From the NCBI RefSeq assembly GCF_003217235.1, contig NZ_QJTF01000015.1, forward strand, positions 30,774 through 94,773: a DNA stretch of 64,000 bases. Direction: 5' to 3'. Position 1 is the stretch's first letter. Each line of letters starts with the position of its first letter. The notes under the pieces were generated by a model. The model was not told where the DNA came from and made no database searches. It saw nothing but the letters and a program-made list of their open reading frames with translations. This DNA comes from Paramesorhizobium leguminum. Lineage in GTDB: Bacteria; Pseudomonadota; Alphaproteobacteria; Rhizobiales; Rhizobiaceae. A program made the translations under genes and the position numbers. Of this stretch, positions 48,208 to 57,637 are shown one piece after another.

Positions 48208-48221
48208 TAGTAACATTACTA
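48208..48221. promoter_or_regulatory. Operator-like palindrome before Phd/VapC
   Basis: tagtaacattacta, six-base perfect arms around ca, 27-40 bp before the antitoxin start; expected binding site for the antitoxin-toxin complex. Confidence 0.6.
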
Positions 48222-48247
48222 CATATTTCTTATGAGGAGATATGCCC

Positions 48248-48502
48248 ATGTCCATTATGACCATATCCAGTCGCGAACTGAATCAGGACGTTACCCGCGC
48301 GAAAAAGGCGGCGAAGCAGGGGCCGGTGTTCATCACCGACCGCGGCAAGCCCTCGCATGTGCTTTTGAGCATCGAGGAGTATCAGAAGCTAACCAAGCAG
48401 CGCCGCAATATCGTCGATGCTCTGGCGATGCCTGGGCTCGAAGATATCGAATTTGAGCCCCCGCGGCTCGACATTCGGATTAAACCGGCTGATTTCTCGT
48501 GA
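48248..48502 (+). CDS. Phd/YefM-type antitoxin
   Basis: An 84-residue antitoxin with the Phd fold: MTISSRELNQDVTRAKKAAKQGPVFITDRGKPSHVLLSIEEYQKL, then an acidic tail that binds the PIN toxin. GGAG is eight bases before the ATG at 48248 (two before the in-frame ATG at 48242). Stop and toxin start share one base (TGATG). Confidence 0.9.
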   Translation: MSIMTISSRELNQDVTRAKKAAKQGPVFITDRGKPSHVLLSIEEYQKLTKQRRNIVDALAMPGLEDIEFEPPRLDIRIKPADFS

Positions 48503-48930
48503 TGTACATCCTCGATACCAATGTGGTGTCGGAATTGCGCAAGGCCCAGCGCGGCAACGCGCACCCCAATGTTACGGCATGGTCGAAAAGCATCAATGCC
48601 AGCGAGCTTTTCGTATCGACCATTACCATCATGGAACTGGAGGTAGGCGTCCTGCTCACAGAGCGGCGAGACGCGGTGCAAGGGGCTATGTTGCGATCCT
48701 GGCTGGAACAGCATGTATTGCCGGAGTTTTCCGAGCGGACATTGCCTATCGATATCGCAGTGGCAAAATGCTGTGCCCGGCTGCATGTGCCAGACAAGCG
48801 TAGCGACCGTGACGCGCTCATCGCCGCGACTGCTCTCGTCCATGGCATGACAATCGCAACCCGCAACGTCAGCGATTTTCAGCCCACCGGCGTGGCGGTT
48901 CTCAATCCATGGGATGTTGCGCCGCGCTGA
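48502..48930 (+). CDS. VapC-type toxin (PIN domain)
   Basis: A 142-residue PIN nuclease: MYILDTNVVSELRKAQ (first Asp), IMELEVGVLL (Glu), RSDRDALIAATALVHG (Asp) and TRNVSDFQPTGV (Asn/Asp). Close to the FitB/VapC group that acts on tRNA-fMet or rRNA in known cases. Partner of the Phd-type antitoxin. Confidence 0.9.
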   Translation: MYILDTNVVSELRKAQRGNAHPNVTAWSKSINASELFVSTITIMELEVGVLLTERRDAVQGAMLRSWLEQHVLPEFSERTLPIDIAVAKCCARLHVPDKRSDRDALIAATALVHGMTIATRNVSDFQPTGVAVLNPWDVAPR

Positions 48931-48972
48931 AAAGCCTTGCAGTTCTTGCCCGGGCATGAAATCTCCACCGCC

Positions 48973-49830
48973 ATGAATTATCGCCACGCCTATCATGCCG
49001 GGAATTTTGCCGATGTGTTCAAGCACGTCGTGTTCACCCGCATCATCGAATATCTGAAGCGCAAGGAGCAGGCGTTTCGGGTGATCGATACCCATGCCGG
49101 CATCGGTCGTTACGATCTGACTGGAACCGAGGCAGGCAAGACCGCCGAATGGAAAGCAGGGATCTGGCGTCTTCTAGATAGCACTTCGATTCCGCCTGAT
49201 GTGGCCGATCTTCTCGCGCCCTATCTCGACATCATCCGTTCGGAAAATGTCGAAGCTGGGTTGAAACACTATCCCGGCTCGCCGCTTCTGGCGCGCAGGC
49301 TGATGCGCAAGCAGGACCGGCTATCGGCGATCGAACTGCATCCCGACGATGCCCGGTCGCTCGCCAATCTCTTCGCCGGGGATCATCAGGTGCGCGTCAT
49401 CCATCTCGACGGCTGGCTGGCGCTTGGCGCGCATCTGCCGCCGAAGGAAAAGCGCGGCCTCGTGCTTGTCGATCCGCCATTCGAGATTACAGGCGAATTC
49501 GACCGGCTGGTCGATGGCTTGGTCAAAGCACACAAGCGCTTTCCCGGCGGAACCTATGCACTGTGGTATCCGGTAAAGGACCGGCAGGAAGTCAATCGCT
49601 TCATAGCAAGGCTACGTGAGACGGAAATACCTAAAATATTGAGGCTGGAGCTGGCGATCCGTCCGCCCTCGCCCGAACCCCGGCTCGACGGCAACGGCAT
49701 GATCATCGTCAACCCGCCCTATACACTGGAGAGTGAGATGAAACTGTTGCTTCCATGCCTCGCAGAAATGCTTAGCGAAGCAAAAGGCGGATCCTTCATA
49801 ATAGACTGGATACGCAGCGAGCGGGTTTAG
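48973..49830 (+). CDS. rlmJ: 23S rRNA (adenine-2030-N6)-methyltransferase
   Basis: Methylates A2030 of 23S rRNA with S-adenosylmethionine. The 285 residues begin MNYRHAYHAGNFADVFKHVVF, the signature of RlmJ (YhiR). The SAM motif IDTHAGIGRYDL (about 38) and catalytic DPPFE (about 165) are present. An open frame from 48937 is too long on the N-side; the conserved opening fixes the ATG at 48973. Confidence 0.94.
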   Translation: MNYRHAYHAGNFADVFKHVVFTRIIEYLKRKEQAFRVIDTHAGIGRYDLTGTEAGKTAEWKAGIWRLLDSTSIPPDVADLLAPYLDIIRSENVEAGLKHYPGSPLLARRLMRKQDRLSAIELHPDDARSLANLFAGDHQVRVIHLDGWLALGAHLPPKEKRGLVLVDPPFEITGEFDRLVDGLVKAHKRFPGGTYALWYPVKDRQEVNRFIARLRETEIPKILRLELAIRPPSPEPRLDGNGMIIVNPPYTLESEMKLLLPCLAEMLSEAKGGSFIIDWIRSERV

Positions 49831-49894
49831 CTTGACTGAAACCAGGCGGTAGCGGACATTGCGCAAATACATTATAGGCGAGGGACCTAAAATA

Positions 49895-50368
49895 ATGAAG
49901 CGCTTCGAAAAACTCAGCCATATGCTTGCCTCTGCAGCACTTGCCGTTGCAAGCGTAGTTTCCGCCGGCAGCATTTCTTCGCTGCCGGCCCAGGCAGCCG
50001 ATTTTCTGGCCAATGCGCCCGACGGGTCCGCCGATTCCGGCGGTATATGCGCGGACCAGCGTGTGTTGAAATCGATCGTTTCGCGCTTCGGCTACCAAGT
50101 CACTCATGTCCCCAATCTGCCAACGGTCGGAATTTCGGCATTCAGCAACGTCCAGCAAAAGCGCTATGAGGCGGGCGAATTGCCATCCGCGATCACTCGG
50201 CACTATTGCGACGCGACGGCGGTTCTCTCCGACGGCGAACAACGGCGGGTGTGGTATCTTATCGAGGAAGGTCAAGGCTTCGCCTCGTTTGGCGACAATG
50301 TCGAGTTTTGCGTCGCGGGCTTCGACCGCTGGAACGTATATGACGGCCGTTGTCGCATTTTGCGTTAG
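49895..50368 (+). CDS. Small secreted protein of unknown function
   Basis: A 157-residue precursor with a Sec signal peptide (about 1-34, ending PAQA|ADFLA). The mature chain (about 120 residues) has four Cys (GICADQR, HYCDATA, EFCVAG, DGRCRI), enough for two disulfides, and resembles other rhizobial uncharacterised periplasmic proteins. AGGGA lies nine bases before the ATG. It immediately precedes the RNase T2 gene on the same strand, so a shared role in periplasmic turnover is possible but unproven. Confidence 0.75.
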   Translation: MKRFEKLSHMLASAALAVASVVSAGSISSLPAQAADFLANAPDGSADSGGICADQRVLKSIVSRFGYQVTHVPNLPTVGISAFSNVQQKRYEAGELPSAITRHYCDATAVLSDGEQRRVWYLIEEGQGFASFGDNVEFCVAGFDRWNVYDGRCRILR

Positions 50369-50391
50369 GCCGAACGGGCGGTATGTAGAGA

Positions 50392-51159
50392 ATGCAGGGA
50401 AAAAGTTTTCTAACGCTGGCGGTTCTGGCCGCAATCGCATGGTTTCTCTATTCTCTACTTAACGATGGGCCGAAGCCCCTCCCCCAAAACGGTGGAGGGA
50501 ATTTCTCCCGCCAGGACAGCGGAGCAAATTTCCGTTCTGAGCGCAGCAATGCGCGTTCTTCCGCCGGCAATGATGAGACGGAACCGGCAGGCGCCCAGGA
50601 TTTCGATTTCTACGTGCTTTCGCTTTCCTGGTCGCCCAGCTATTGCGCGACGGAAGGGTCGCGCGACCGGCAGCAATGCGGGTCCGAACGGCCTTACGCG
50701 TTCATTGCCCATGGGCTTTGGCCGCAGCACGAGAATGGCTATCCGGCGGATTGTCCAACCGGCAAAAGCTATGTGCCGCGCGATCTGGTTTCGCAGATGC
50801 GCGATATCATGCCCTCGGGAGGGCTGATGGGGCATGAATGGCGCAAGCACGGCAGCTGCACGGGTCTTTCCCAAGCCGATTATTTCGCTGCGGTGCGCCG
50901 CGCCTATGAAATGGTGAATATCCCGGTGAGCTTTCGCAACTCTGCTCAGAGCCGCGCGGTCGATCCGATGCAGGTGGAAAACGCCTTCATCGCCGCCAAT
51001 CCCCGCATCCCGGCAGGTGGCATCGCCGTCACTTGCCAGGATGGCTATCTGGAGGATGTGCGCATCTGCATGACGAAAGATCTCAAATTCCGCAATTGCG
51101 GAGAGGTTGATGCTAAAGCCTGCCGCCGGCGCTCCGTTACCATGCCGCCAGTTGAATAG
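50392..51159 (+). CDS. Ribonuclease T2 family enzyme, periplasmic or membrane-anchored
   Basis: A 255-residue RNase. A single N-terminal hydrophobic helix (about 5-24) with no clear cleavage site suggests a signal anchor; a low-complexity Ser/Arg/Asn linker (about 30-65) follows. Both catalytic segments are intact: CAS I IAHGLWPQHENG and CAS II GHEWRKHGSC. It would cut RNA in the periplasm for nucleotide scavenging. Downstream of a small secreted protein; a GST gene follows after 26 bp. Confidence 0.9.
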   Translation: MQGKSFLTLAVLAAIAWFLYSLLNDGPKPLPQNGGGNFSRQDSGANFRSERSNARSSAGNDETEPAGAQDFDFYVLSLSWSPSYCATEGSRDRQQCGSERPYAFIAHGLWPQHENGYPADCPTGKSYVPRDLVSQMRDIMPSGGLMGHEWRKHGSCTGLSQADYFAAVRRAYEMVNIPVSFRNSAQSRAVDPMQVENAFIAANPRIPAGGIAVTCQDGYLEDVRICMTKDLKFRNCGEVDAKACRRRSVTMPPVE

Positions 51160-51185
51160 AGTTTTTACAGGAGTCTTGGATAAAA

Positions 51186-51782
51186 ATGACCAAAGTTCTT
51201 TATACTTCCGGCTCGCCCTATAGTGCCAAGGTGCTGATGGCGGCGCATTATGCAGGCATTCCCGTCGAGGCGGTGGCCGTTAACACCGCTGAGGAGCCGG
51301 AAGTGCTTATTTCCGCGAATCCGCTGGGCAAGATACCGACGCTGATCACGGACGACGGCAAGACCGTTTTCGATAGCCGGGTCATCACGCAATATCTGAA
51401 CCGCGAGTCCGGCAACAAGCTTTTCCCGCGCAACGCCGAAAAGCGGCTCGAGGCCGAAAGGCTCGAAGCGCTGGCGGACGGTATCGCCGACGCCCTGCTC
51501 GCCCATGTCTATGAGCGCCGCTTTCGCCCGGCGGAGATCGTTCACCAGCCCTGGCTCGACCGGCAATGGGGCAAGGTCGTGCGTGCGCTCGATGTTCTTG
51601 AGGCGGCTCCGCCTCGCCTCAGCACAAAGCTCAATGGGGGGCATATCGCGCTGGCGGCGACGCTCGGCTATCTCGCCTTGCGCTTCGAGGGACAATGGGA
51701 AAAGGGCCGGCCCAAACTGAAGCGCTGGCTCAAGCGGTACGGGGAGCTGCACCCGGAACTGGCGGCGCTGCTGCCGAGGTAA
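51186..51782 (+). CDS. Glutathione S-transferase family protein
   Basis: A 198-residue GST: thioredoxin-like N domain (about 1-78, LYTSGSPYSAKVLMAAHYAGI with Ser at the catalytic position and NPLGKIPTL with the cis-Pro) and an all-alpha C domain (about 85-195). Glutathione-ligand residues DSRVITQYL are visible. Substrate unknown. Confidence 0.88.
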   Translation: MTKVLYTSGSPYSAKVLMAAHYAGIPVEAVAVNTAEEPEVLISANPLGKIPTLITDDGKTVFDSRVITQYLNRESGNKLFPRNAEKRLEAERLEALADGIADALLAHVYERRFRPAEIVHQPWLDRQWGKVVRALDVLEAAPPRLSTKLNGGHIALAATLGYLALRFEGQWEKGRPKLKRWLKRYGELHPELAALLPR

Positions 51783-51818
51783 ACCTCCCTTATTGGGAAA
51801 TTAATTCCCCTCGGAATT

Positions 51819-52259
51819 TCAGGATATATCTTCGCTTGGGTTGAAGCATGTCACCCCAAGCGGATGGAAATGCCGTATATTCGCCGTCAGCAATGTCAAG
51901 GAGTGCGTTTTCGCGGTTGCCGCTATCAGCACATCTGCCAAGCCAGGATTGCGGCCCTCTGCAATCGCCTTATCCTCCATCTCGCCTGCAACCAGGGCGA
52001 CGGTGAAATCAATGACAAGAATTTTATCTCTATATATTTCAATAATACCGTTCAACCACGCCAGGAAGCGTTCGGCACGTTCATGCCCGCCTGCCCTGTT
52101 CAGTTTAGAAATACCCCTACGAATCTCGTGTATGGCAAGGGATGGAATGTACATCTGACTTTCATGCGCGCGCATCCATTCCGCTGTATGTGGTGGGAGC
52201 GGCGGTTTTCCCGGCATAAGCGCAGAGATAATGTTTGTATCCATAAGATACCCATTCAT
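51819..52259 (-). CDS. VapC-type toxin (PIN domain)
   Basis: A 146-residue PIN nuclease (MNGYLMDTNIISALMPGKP, IHEIRRGISKL, NPGLADVLIAATA, TANIRHFHPLGV). Lies downstream of its antitoxin with a four-base overlap (ATGA). AT content is above that of the neighbours. Confidence 0.9.
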   Translation of the reverse strand: MNGYLMDTNIISALMPGKPPLPPHTAEWMRAHESQMYIPSLAIHEIRRGISKLNRAGGHERAERFLAWLNGIIEIYRDKILVIDFTVALVAGEMEDKAIAEGRNPGLADVLIAATAKTHSLTLLTANIRHFHPLGVTCFNPSEDIS

Positions 52260-52504
52260 AGATCAATATCCCGGCTCGGGGACATGTTACGATCCATCTC
52301 GAAACCTTCGGGAAAGCCGGGACCCGACATGAGATACTCTATGAAATTAGGCCTGTCTGGGTATAACTTCTTACCTTGTTCAAAGGGGATCACCATCGCT
52401 ACGGCCTTACCATGCCGTGTGATGGTTGTGACCTCGCCATGCTCGACGTCATCGAGGATCGCAGACAAAGTGGCCTTGGCTTCTCTCAAGTTGATCTGCT
52501 TCAC
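52256..52504 (-). CDS. Phd/YefM-type antitoxin
   Basis: An 82-residue antitoxin: MKQINLREAKATLSAILDDV then GEVTTITRHGKAVAMVIPFEQ (Phd fold) and an acidic, Pro-rich C-terminus. Start is GTG with GGAGG nine bases before it. Co-expressed with the VapC toxin downstream. Confidence 0.9.
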   Translation of the reverse strand: MKQINLREAKATLSAILDDVEHGEVTTITRHGKAVAMVIPFEQGKKLYPDRPNFIEYLMSGPGFPEGFEMDRNMSPSRDIDL

Positions 52505-52534
52505 TGCCGAAATCCTCCATTGAGGTTACCTGTG

Positions 52535-52546
52535 ACTACATATAGT
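52535..52546. promoter_or_regulatory. Operator-like inverted repeat before the VapBC pair
   Basis: acta-cata-tagt, four-base arms around a short spacer, about 31-42 bp upstream of the antitoxin start on the minus strand. Weak but in the expected place. Confidence 0.4.
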
Positions 52547-52598
52547 AAATTCCCCGGATAGACACAAGCCAACGGACATTTCCCTTATATAACGCAAC

Positions 52599-52629
52599 AA
52601 AAAAGCCGGGCGTTGCCGCCCGGCTTTTT
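52599..52629 (-). terminator. Bidirectional intrinsic terminator after omp25
   Basis: Stem gccgggcg...cgcccggc flanked by A6 and T5. On the minus strand the stem is followed by a T run and lies about 70 bp past the omp25 stop; it also separates omp25 from the VapBC promoter. Confidence 0.88.
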
Positions 52630-52650
52630 CGTGTTCAATTCTTTTAAGAC

Positions 52651-52693
52651 GCATGATCTTATCCAAAAAGTCTGCAACTTTTTGGGATCATGC
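52651..52693. repeat. gcatgatc palindrome, copy 3
   Basis: gcatgatcttatccaaaaa / ttttt gggatcatgc around gtctgcaac. It sits between the omp25 stop and its terminator. Confidence 0.85.
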
Positions 52694-52699
52694 TCAGAA

Positions 52700-53341
52700 T
52701 TAGAACTTGTAGCCAACGCCGAGACGGACGTCGTGGGTCTTCAGCTCGGACTCGACCGTGCTGGCGCCAAGATCGTAGTCCTTCTTGCCGAAATCGCTGT
52801 AGCGATATTCGACGCGGCCAACGATGTTCTGCGTGATGAAGGCTTCGGCGCCTGCACCGACGGTCCAGCCGGCGCGGAACTTCTTCTCGCTGTCGACGCC
52901 ATCGTCAAGCTCGACCTGCGAACCGGCGACACCGCCCGTTACGTAGAGAAGAGCCGGATCCACGGCATAACCAAGGCGAGCGCGGAGCGAACCTTCGAAG
53001 CCCTGCTTGGCTTCGAGACCGTTCTTTTCTTCCTTCAGCCAGGAGTAGCCGGCATCGCCTTCAGCACCGTAGACGATGTTGCCGTTCTGGAAATTCCAGC
53101 CGGCATAACCGCCAGCCTTGGCGGCATTGTCCTTCAGGTCACCGCCATTGGCGCCGAACTTGCCCCAGCCGTATCCACCGTAAAGACCGGTGTAACCGCC
53201 AGCCCAGGTATACTGGGGTGCGGCTTCAACGGGAGCAGCGGGTTCCGGCGGCTGTTCCATGATCGCATCAGCAGCCATGGCGGAGAAAGAAAGCGGCAGC
53301 AGCGCAGCCGTGGCGAGAGCGAGGGTCTTAAGAGTGCGCAT
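52700..53341 (-). CDS. omp25: Omp25/Omp31-family outer-membrane protein
   Basis: A 213-residue precursor of an eight-stranded outer-membrane barrel abundant in Brucella and relatives, involved in envelope integrity and host interaction. Signal peptide of about 24 residues ends AMAAD. Conserved segments: [61 protein letters not shown] and terminal GVGYKF ending in Phe as usual for porins. GGAG stands seven bases before the ATG at 53341, and the size matches Brucella Omp25 exactly; the ATG at 53347 is too close to it. Confidence 0.93.
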   Translation of the reverse strand: MRTLKTLALATAALLPLSFSAMAADAIMEQPPEPAAPVEAAPQYTWAGGYTGLYGGYGWGKFGANGGDLKDNAAKAGGYAGWNFQNGNIVYGAEGDAGYSWLKEEKNGLEAKQGFEGSLRARLGYAVDPALLYVTGGVAGSQVELDDGVDSEKKFRAGWTVGAGAEAFITQNIVGRVEYRYSDFGKKDYDLGASTVESELKTHDVRLGVGYKF

Positions 53342-53724
53342 GCGCATTCTCCTTACTTATTTTTACTAATCGGACGCGTTCCAATGCTTGGGAAGAGAGG
53401 TGGGGACCTCCGCTGAAACTGCGTTGTGACGAGGGTCAAGATCGTGGTCAAATGCGGCGCGACATGTGCCAATCCGTGGAAAGAACCTGTCTGAAAAATG
53501 GCGGAAATGAGATGTTGCAATATGGCAACATGCTAAAAAGCTACTATATACGTCAGGGGCAATGCCGGGCGTGGCTATGCGAAATGCGCCTTTACCCCCT
53601 CATAGCCGCGATTTTGTCAGCATTCCCTGGGTGAATGCCAGACCCAAGGGGATTCCAGGCTCCCAATTTGCGACGCGTGATGGCACAAATTTGGACGAAC
53701 AAGGCAGCTAAGGATTCGTTTACC
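53342..53724. promoter_or_regulatory. Divergent promoter region omp25 / short-chain reductase
   Basis: A 383-bp gap. It must contain the strong omp25 promoter (minus) and that of the rightward operon. I see no further gene; the AT-rich part (53510-53560) contains tatata/catatg-like tracts that may hold a -10. No precise promoter is assigned. Confidence 0.5.
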
Positions 53725-54510
53725 GTGATCTCCAGAATTTCAGCCGCTTCCACCCCTTCCGTCGTGGCACTCGTCACCGGCGGGGCAAAGCGAATCGGAA
53801 AGGCCATCGTCGAGGATCTGGCGGCGCATGGCTTTGCCGTAGCGATTCATTGCAACGGCTCGATGACGGAAGGCGAGGCTTTGGTGGAAATGATCAAGGC
53901 CAAGGGCGGGCGAGCCGCGGTGATCCAGGCAGACCTTGGGGACCCGGCCGCCGTTCGCGGCCTTACGGCCAAGGCTCAGTCCGTGCTCGGTCCTGTCCGG
54001 CTTCTCATCAACAATGCCTCGGTTTTCGTGGAAGATCATGTGGGCAATCTTGCTGAGGATATCTGGGAAAGGCATTTCGCCCTGCATCTCAAGGCGCCGG
54101 TGTTTCTGGCGGAAAGCATGGCGGCGGCGCTTCCCGAGGGCCAGGACGGGCTGATCGTCAATATCATCGACCAGCGCGTCTGGAAGACCAATCCGCAATT
54201 CTTCTCCTATACGCTTTCAAAGACCGCGCTCTGGAGTGCCACCCGCACGCTGGCGCAGGCGCTCGCGCCCCGTATCCGCGTCAATGCCATCGGTCCCGGC
54301 CCGACATTGCCGAGTGAAAGGCAGGACCGGCGGGACTTCCAAAGGCAAGTGGATGCAATTCCGTTGCGGCAAGGGCCTGCCCTGTCTGAATTCGGCCTTA
54401 CGATTCGCTATCTATGGGAGATGAAATCAGTGACCGGCCAGATGATCGCGCTTGACGGCGGTCAGCATCTGGCGTGGGAGACACCGGACATCTTGGGAAT
54501 TTCGGAATGA
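53725..54510 (+). CDS. Short-chain dehydrogenase/reductase (FolM/pteridine-reductase-like)
   Basis: A 261-residue SDR with NAD(P) motif [19 protein letters not shown] and the catalytic Tyr-Lys in [25 protein letters not shown] upstream of it supplies the Ser/Asp position in a non-standard way. The TGGAKRIG and lack of a loop match the pteridine-reductase branch, so dihydropteridine or folate reduction is possible. Start uncertain: GTG 53725 (AAGGA ten bases upstream) is chosen; ATGs at 53680 and 53635 are alternatives. Stop overlaps uvrC by four bases. Confidence 0.82.
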   Translation: MISRISAASTPSVVALVTGGAKRIGKAIVEDLAAHGFAVAIHCNGSMTEGEALVEMIKAKGGRAAVIQADLGDPAAVRGLTAKAQSVLGPVRLLINNASVFVEDHVGNLAEDIWERHFALHLKAPVFLAESMAAALPEGQDGLIVNIIDQRVWKTNPQFFSYTLSKTALWSATRTLAQALAPRIRVNAIGPGPTLPSERQDRRDFQRQVDAIPLRQGPALSEFGLTIRYLWEMKSVTGQMIALDGGQHLAWETPDILGISE

Positions 54511-56594
54511 GCGGCGGACATAAGCCGGGCAGCGGGCAGGAGGATATTGCCGGCTTCCTGATCGGCGAGACGGAAACAGAGAGCGAGGCGCCCGATCCTT
54601 TGGAAGACGCAGGCGGAGAGGCTCGAGCGGGCCTCGCCGACGCCATCCAATGGGATTCGGCGCTGGAGGAAGCCGGCGAGGCGCTGGCCGGACTTTCCGG
54701 CTCGGATATCATCAACGCCTTCGTCAAGCGGCTGCCCAACAAGCCCGGCGTCTACCGCATGTTCAATCAGGACCGCGACGTGCTCTATGTCGGCAAAGCG
54801 CGCAGCCTGAAGAAGCGCGTCTCGAACTATGCGCGGCTTGGCGGCCACACAAACCGCATTGCGCGGATGATCCGCGAGACGGCGACGATGGAGTTCGTCG
54901 TCACCCGCACGGAAACCGAGGCGCTGCTGCTCGAAGCAAACCTCATCAAGCGCCTGCGGCCGCGTTTCAACGTGCTGATGCGCGACGACAAATCATTTCC
55001 CTACATCCTGATGACCGGGGATCACCGCGCGCCGGGCATCTTCAAGCATCGCGGCGCGCGCTCGCGCAAGGGCGACTATTTCGGCCCGTTCGCCTCCGCC
55101 GGCGCGGTGGATCGCACCATCAACGCGCTGCAGCGCGCCTTTCTCCTGCGCACCTGCACGGATTCGGTGTTCGAAGTTCGGACCCGTCCCTGCCTGCTTT
55201 ATCAGATCAAGCGCTGTTCCGGGCCGTGCACGCGCGAAGTCAGCGATGAAGATTATGCCGGGCTGGTCGGCGAGGCGAAGGCGTTCCTATCGGGCAAGAG
55301 CCAGGCGGTGAAACAGCACCTTTCCGAGGCGATGCGAGAGGCGTCCGCCGATCTCGATTTCGAGCGCGCCGCGGTTTATCGCGACCGCCTTGCCGCGCTG
55401 TCACATGTGCAGAGCCATCAGGGCATCAACCCGCAGACGGTGGAGGAGGCCGACGTCTTCGCCATTCATCTGGAAGGCGGCATGACCTGCATTCAGGTGT
55501 TCTTCTTCCGCACCGGACAGAACTGGGGCAACCGCGCCTATTTCCCGAAGGCGGATCCGTCGCTTTCCGGCGCGGAAGTGCTGGGGGCGTTCCTGTCGCA
55601 GTTCTATGATGACAAGCCCTGCCCCAAGCTCGTGCTCATCTCCGAAACAGTCGAAGATCAGGAACTTTTGGCCGAGGCGCTTTCGACGCGGGCGGGGCAC
55701 AGGGTTCAGGTCAACGCGCCGCAGCGTGGCGAGAAGAAATCGCTGGTCGATCATGCGCTCACCAATGCGCGCGAAGCGCTGGGACGGCGGCTGGCGGAGA
55801 CCTCATCGCAGGCGCGGCTGCTCAAGGGGCTTGCCGAGACATTCGGCCTTCCAAGCGTGCCGCGCCGCATCGAGGTTTACGACAACTCGCACATCATGGG
55901 CACCAATGCCGTCGGCGGCATGATCGTCGCCGGACCGGAGGGGTTCGTCAAAAACCAGTACCGCAAGTTCAACATCCGGTCTGAGGACATAACGCCTGGT
56001 GACGATTTCGGCATGATGCGCGAGGTGATTGAGCGGCGCTTCGCCCGGCTGGTGAAGGAACACGGCCTGCCGGAAGAGCAAAAGGTAGTCGAGACATCAG
56101 ATGTCGAGGACATCGATATCGCAGGCGAAGGCTTCCCCGCGTGGCCGGACCTGATCTTCATCGATGGCGGCCAGGGACAGGTCGGCGCGGTGCGCGGCAT
56201 TTTGGGCGAGCTGGGCATCGGCCATCTCGTGACCTCCATCGGCATCGCCAAGGGCGTGGACCGCGACGCAGGGCGGGAGCGCTTCTTCGTCGAGGGCAAG
56301 CCGGCCTTCATGCTGCCCCCGCGCGATCCGGTGCTCTATTTCATCCAGCGGCTGCGCGATGAGGCGCACCGCTTCGCCATCGGCACGCATCGCGCCCGGC
56401 GCAAAAAGGAGATGGTCAAGAACCCGCTTGACGAAATCTCCGGCATTGGCCCGGCGCGCAAGCGGGCGCTCCTGCACCAGTTCGGCACGGCAAAAGCGGT
56501 TTCCCGCGCCGCGGTGGAGGATTTGATGCGGGTGGAAGGGATTTCGGAGGCCATGGCGCGCGCGATACGCGATCATTTCCATGAATCACAATGA
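54507..56594 (+). CDS. uvrC: Excinuclease ABC subunit C
   Basis: Makes both incisions in nucleotide excision repair. The 695-residue product has an N-terminal low-complexity extension (about 1-70) found in rhizobial UvrC, the GIY-YIG nuclease ([20 protein letters not shown]), a UVR domain (about 255-290), the RNase H-like endonuclease ([29 protein letters not shown]) and two HhH motifs at the end ([15 protein letters not shown]). ATG at 54507 lies in the upstream stop (ATGA). Confidence 0.96.
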   Translation: MSGGHKPGSGQEDIAGFLIGETETESEAPDPLEDAGGEARAGLADAIQWDSALEEAGEALAGLSGSDIINAFVKRLPNKPGVYRMFNQDRDVLYVGKARSLKKRVSNYARLGGHTNRIARMIRETATMEFVVTRTETEALLLEANLIKRLRPRFNVLMRDDKSFPYILMTGDHRAPGIFKHRGARSRKGDYFGPFASAGAVDRTINALQRAFLLRTCTDSVFEVRTRPCLLYQIKRCSGPCTREVSDEDYAGLVGEAKAFLSGKSQAVKQHLSEAMREASADLDFERAAVYRDRLAALSHVQSHQGINPQTVEEADVFAIHLEGGMTCIQVFFFRTGQNWGNRAYFPKADPSLSGAEVLGAFLSQFYDDKPCPKLVLISETVEDQELLAEALSTRAGHRVQVNAPQRGEKKSLVDHALTNAREALGRRLAETSSQARLLKGLAETFGLPSVPRRIEVYDNSHIMGTNAVGGMIVAGPEGFVKNQYRKFNIRSEDITPGDDFGMMREVIERRFARLVKEHGLPEEQKVVETSDVEDIDIAGEGFPAWPDLIFIDGGQGQVGAVRGILGELGIGHLVTSIGIAKGVDRDAGRERFFVEGKPAFMLPPRDPVLYFIQRLRDEAHRFAIGTHRARRKKEMVKNPLDEISGIGPARKRALLHQFGTAKAVSRAAVEDLMRVEGISEAMARAIRDHFHESQ

Positions 56595-56700
56595 TCTGCA
56601 CACAATAGGACGATCTAAACCCAAATACGCCCTCAGGCGTCGGAGCTAAGTGTTGATTTTTTGTTCACATCGCTGTTGATGTGTCCCTACATTCATGAAT

Positions 56701-56729
56701 GCCGCATGATTTCACTCGGATCATGCGGC
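56701..56729. repeat. Perfect palindrome before pgsA (derivative of the gcatgatc family)
   Basis: Ten-base perfect arms gccgcatgat and atcatgcggc around ttcactcgg, 16 bp before the pgsA start. Same outer sequence as the gcatgatc repeats but with the middle deleted or never present. Confidence 0.75.
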
Positions 56730-56744
56730 TGGAGACCTGCCGAA

Positions 56745-57326
56745 ATGCGGAAAAATGCCCTGTCGTTACCCAATATCCTCACCTATGGGCGCATTATTGC
56801 CGTCCCGCTGGTGGTTTTGTGCTTTTTCGTCGAAGGCAGCCTCAAATCCAGCGACGCCGCGCGCTGGTGGGCGCTCGGCATTTTCGCCGCTGCCAGCATA
56901 ACGGATTTCTTCGATGGCTATCTGGCGCGGATTTGGAAGCAGACCTCCACAATCGGCCGAATGCTCGATCCGATCGCCGACAAGCTGCTCGTTTCCGCCT
57001 GCCTCCTGCTGCTCGCCGCCGACCGCACGATCGCCGGTTGGTCGCTATGGGCGGCGATCATCATCCTGTGCCGCGAGATCCTCGTTTCGGGTCTGCGCGA
57101 ATATCTGGCGGAGCTGAAAGTCAGCGTACCGGTCAGTACGCTGGCGAAATGGAAGACCACCATGCAGATGGTTGCCGTCGGCTTCCTGCTCGCCGGCCAT
57201 GCGGGCGACCAGTTTTTCCCATACACGACAGAGGTCGGCATCGGACTCTTATGGATCTCCGCGCTCGTCACACTCTACACCGGCTGGGATTATTTCCGCG
57301 CCGGGCTGAAACATGTGGTTGATTAG
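56745..57326 (+). CDS. pgsA: CDP-diacylglycerol-glycerol-3-phosphate 3-phosphatidyltransferase
   Basis: Commits CDP-diacylglycerol to phosphatidylglycerol and cardiolipin at the inner membrane. The 193-residue product has four to five helices and the complete CDP-alcohol transferase motif in TDFFDGYLARIWKQ ... GRMLDPIADK (D-x2-D-G-x2-A-R-x8-G-x3-D-x3-D). The start at 56745 (GGAG ten bases upstream) gives the family opening LPNILTYGRIIAVPLV. The stop TAG borders a dispersed palindrome. Confidence 0.95.
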   Translation: MRKNALSLPNILTYGRIIAVPLVVLCFFVEGSLKSSDAARWWALGIFAAASITDFFDGYLARIWKQTSTIGRMLDPIADKLLVSACLLLLAADRTIAGWSLWAAIIILCREILVSGLREYLAELKVSVPVSTLAKWKTTMQMVAVGFLLAGHAGDQFFPYTTEVGIGLLWISALVTLYTGWDYFRAGLKHVVD

Positions 57327-57327
57327 A

Positions 57328-57370
57328 GCATGATCCCAAAAAGTTGCAGGCTTTTTGGACAAGATCATGC
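57328..57370. repeat. gcatgatc palindrome, copy 4 (inverted)
   Basis: gcatgatcccaaaaa / tttttggacaagatcatgc around gttgcaggc, in the opposite orientation to copies 1-3. It fills the gap between pgsA and moaD; the bases just after it (gtgaggtaata) provide the moaD ribosome site. Confidence 0.85.
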
Positions 57371-57381
57371 GTGAGGTAATA

Positions 57382-57636
57382 ATGACGAAGCTTGTCTATT
57401 TCGCATGGGTGCGCGAGCGCATCGGCAGGGATCACGAGGAAATCGAACTCCCTGCAAATGTGCATACAGTGGGCGATCTTCTCGACCATCTTAGAACGCG
57501 CGGCGAGGAATACGAGGCGGCGCTGCAATATCCTGAAGTCATCCGCGTCGCTATCAATCAGGAACATGTGGCGCATGACACAGCCATTGCGGGGGCGCGG
57601 GAAATCGCGCTCTTTCCGCCGATGACAGGGGGGTGA
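57382..57636 (+). CDS. moaD: Molybdopterin synthase sulfur-carrier subunit
   Basis: Small ubiquitin-like carrier (84 residues) that delivers sulfur as a C-terminal thiocarboxylate to precursor Z. The chain ends FPPMTGG, the required double glycine. GAGG stands five bases before the ATG at 57382. The stop is one base before moaE. Confidence 0.94.
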   Translation: MTKLVYFAWVRERIGRDHEEIELPANVHTVGDLLDHLRTRGEEYEAALQYPEVIRVAINQEHVAHDTAIAGAREIALFPPMTGG

Positions 57637-57637
57637 G

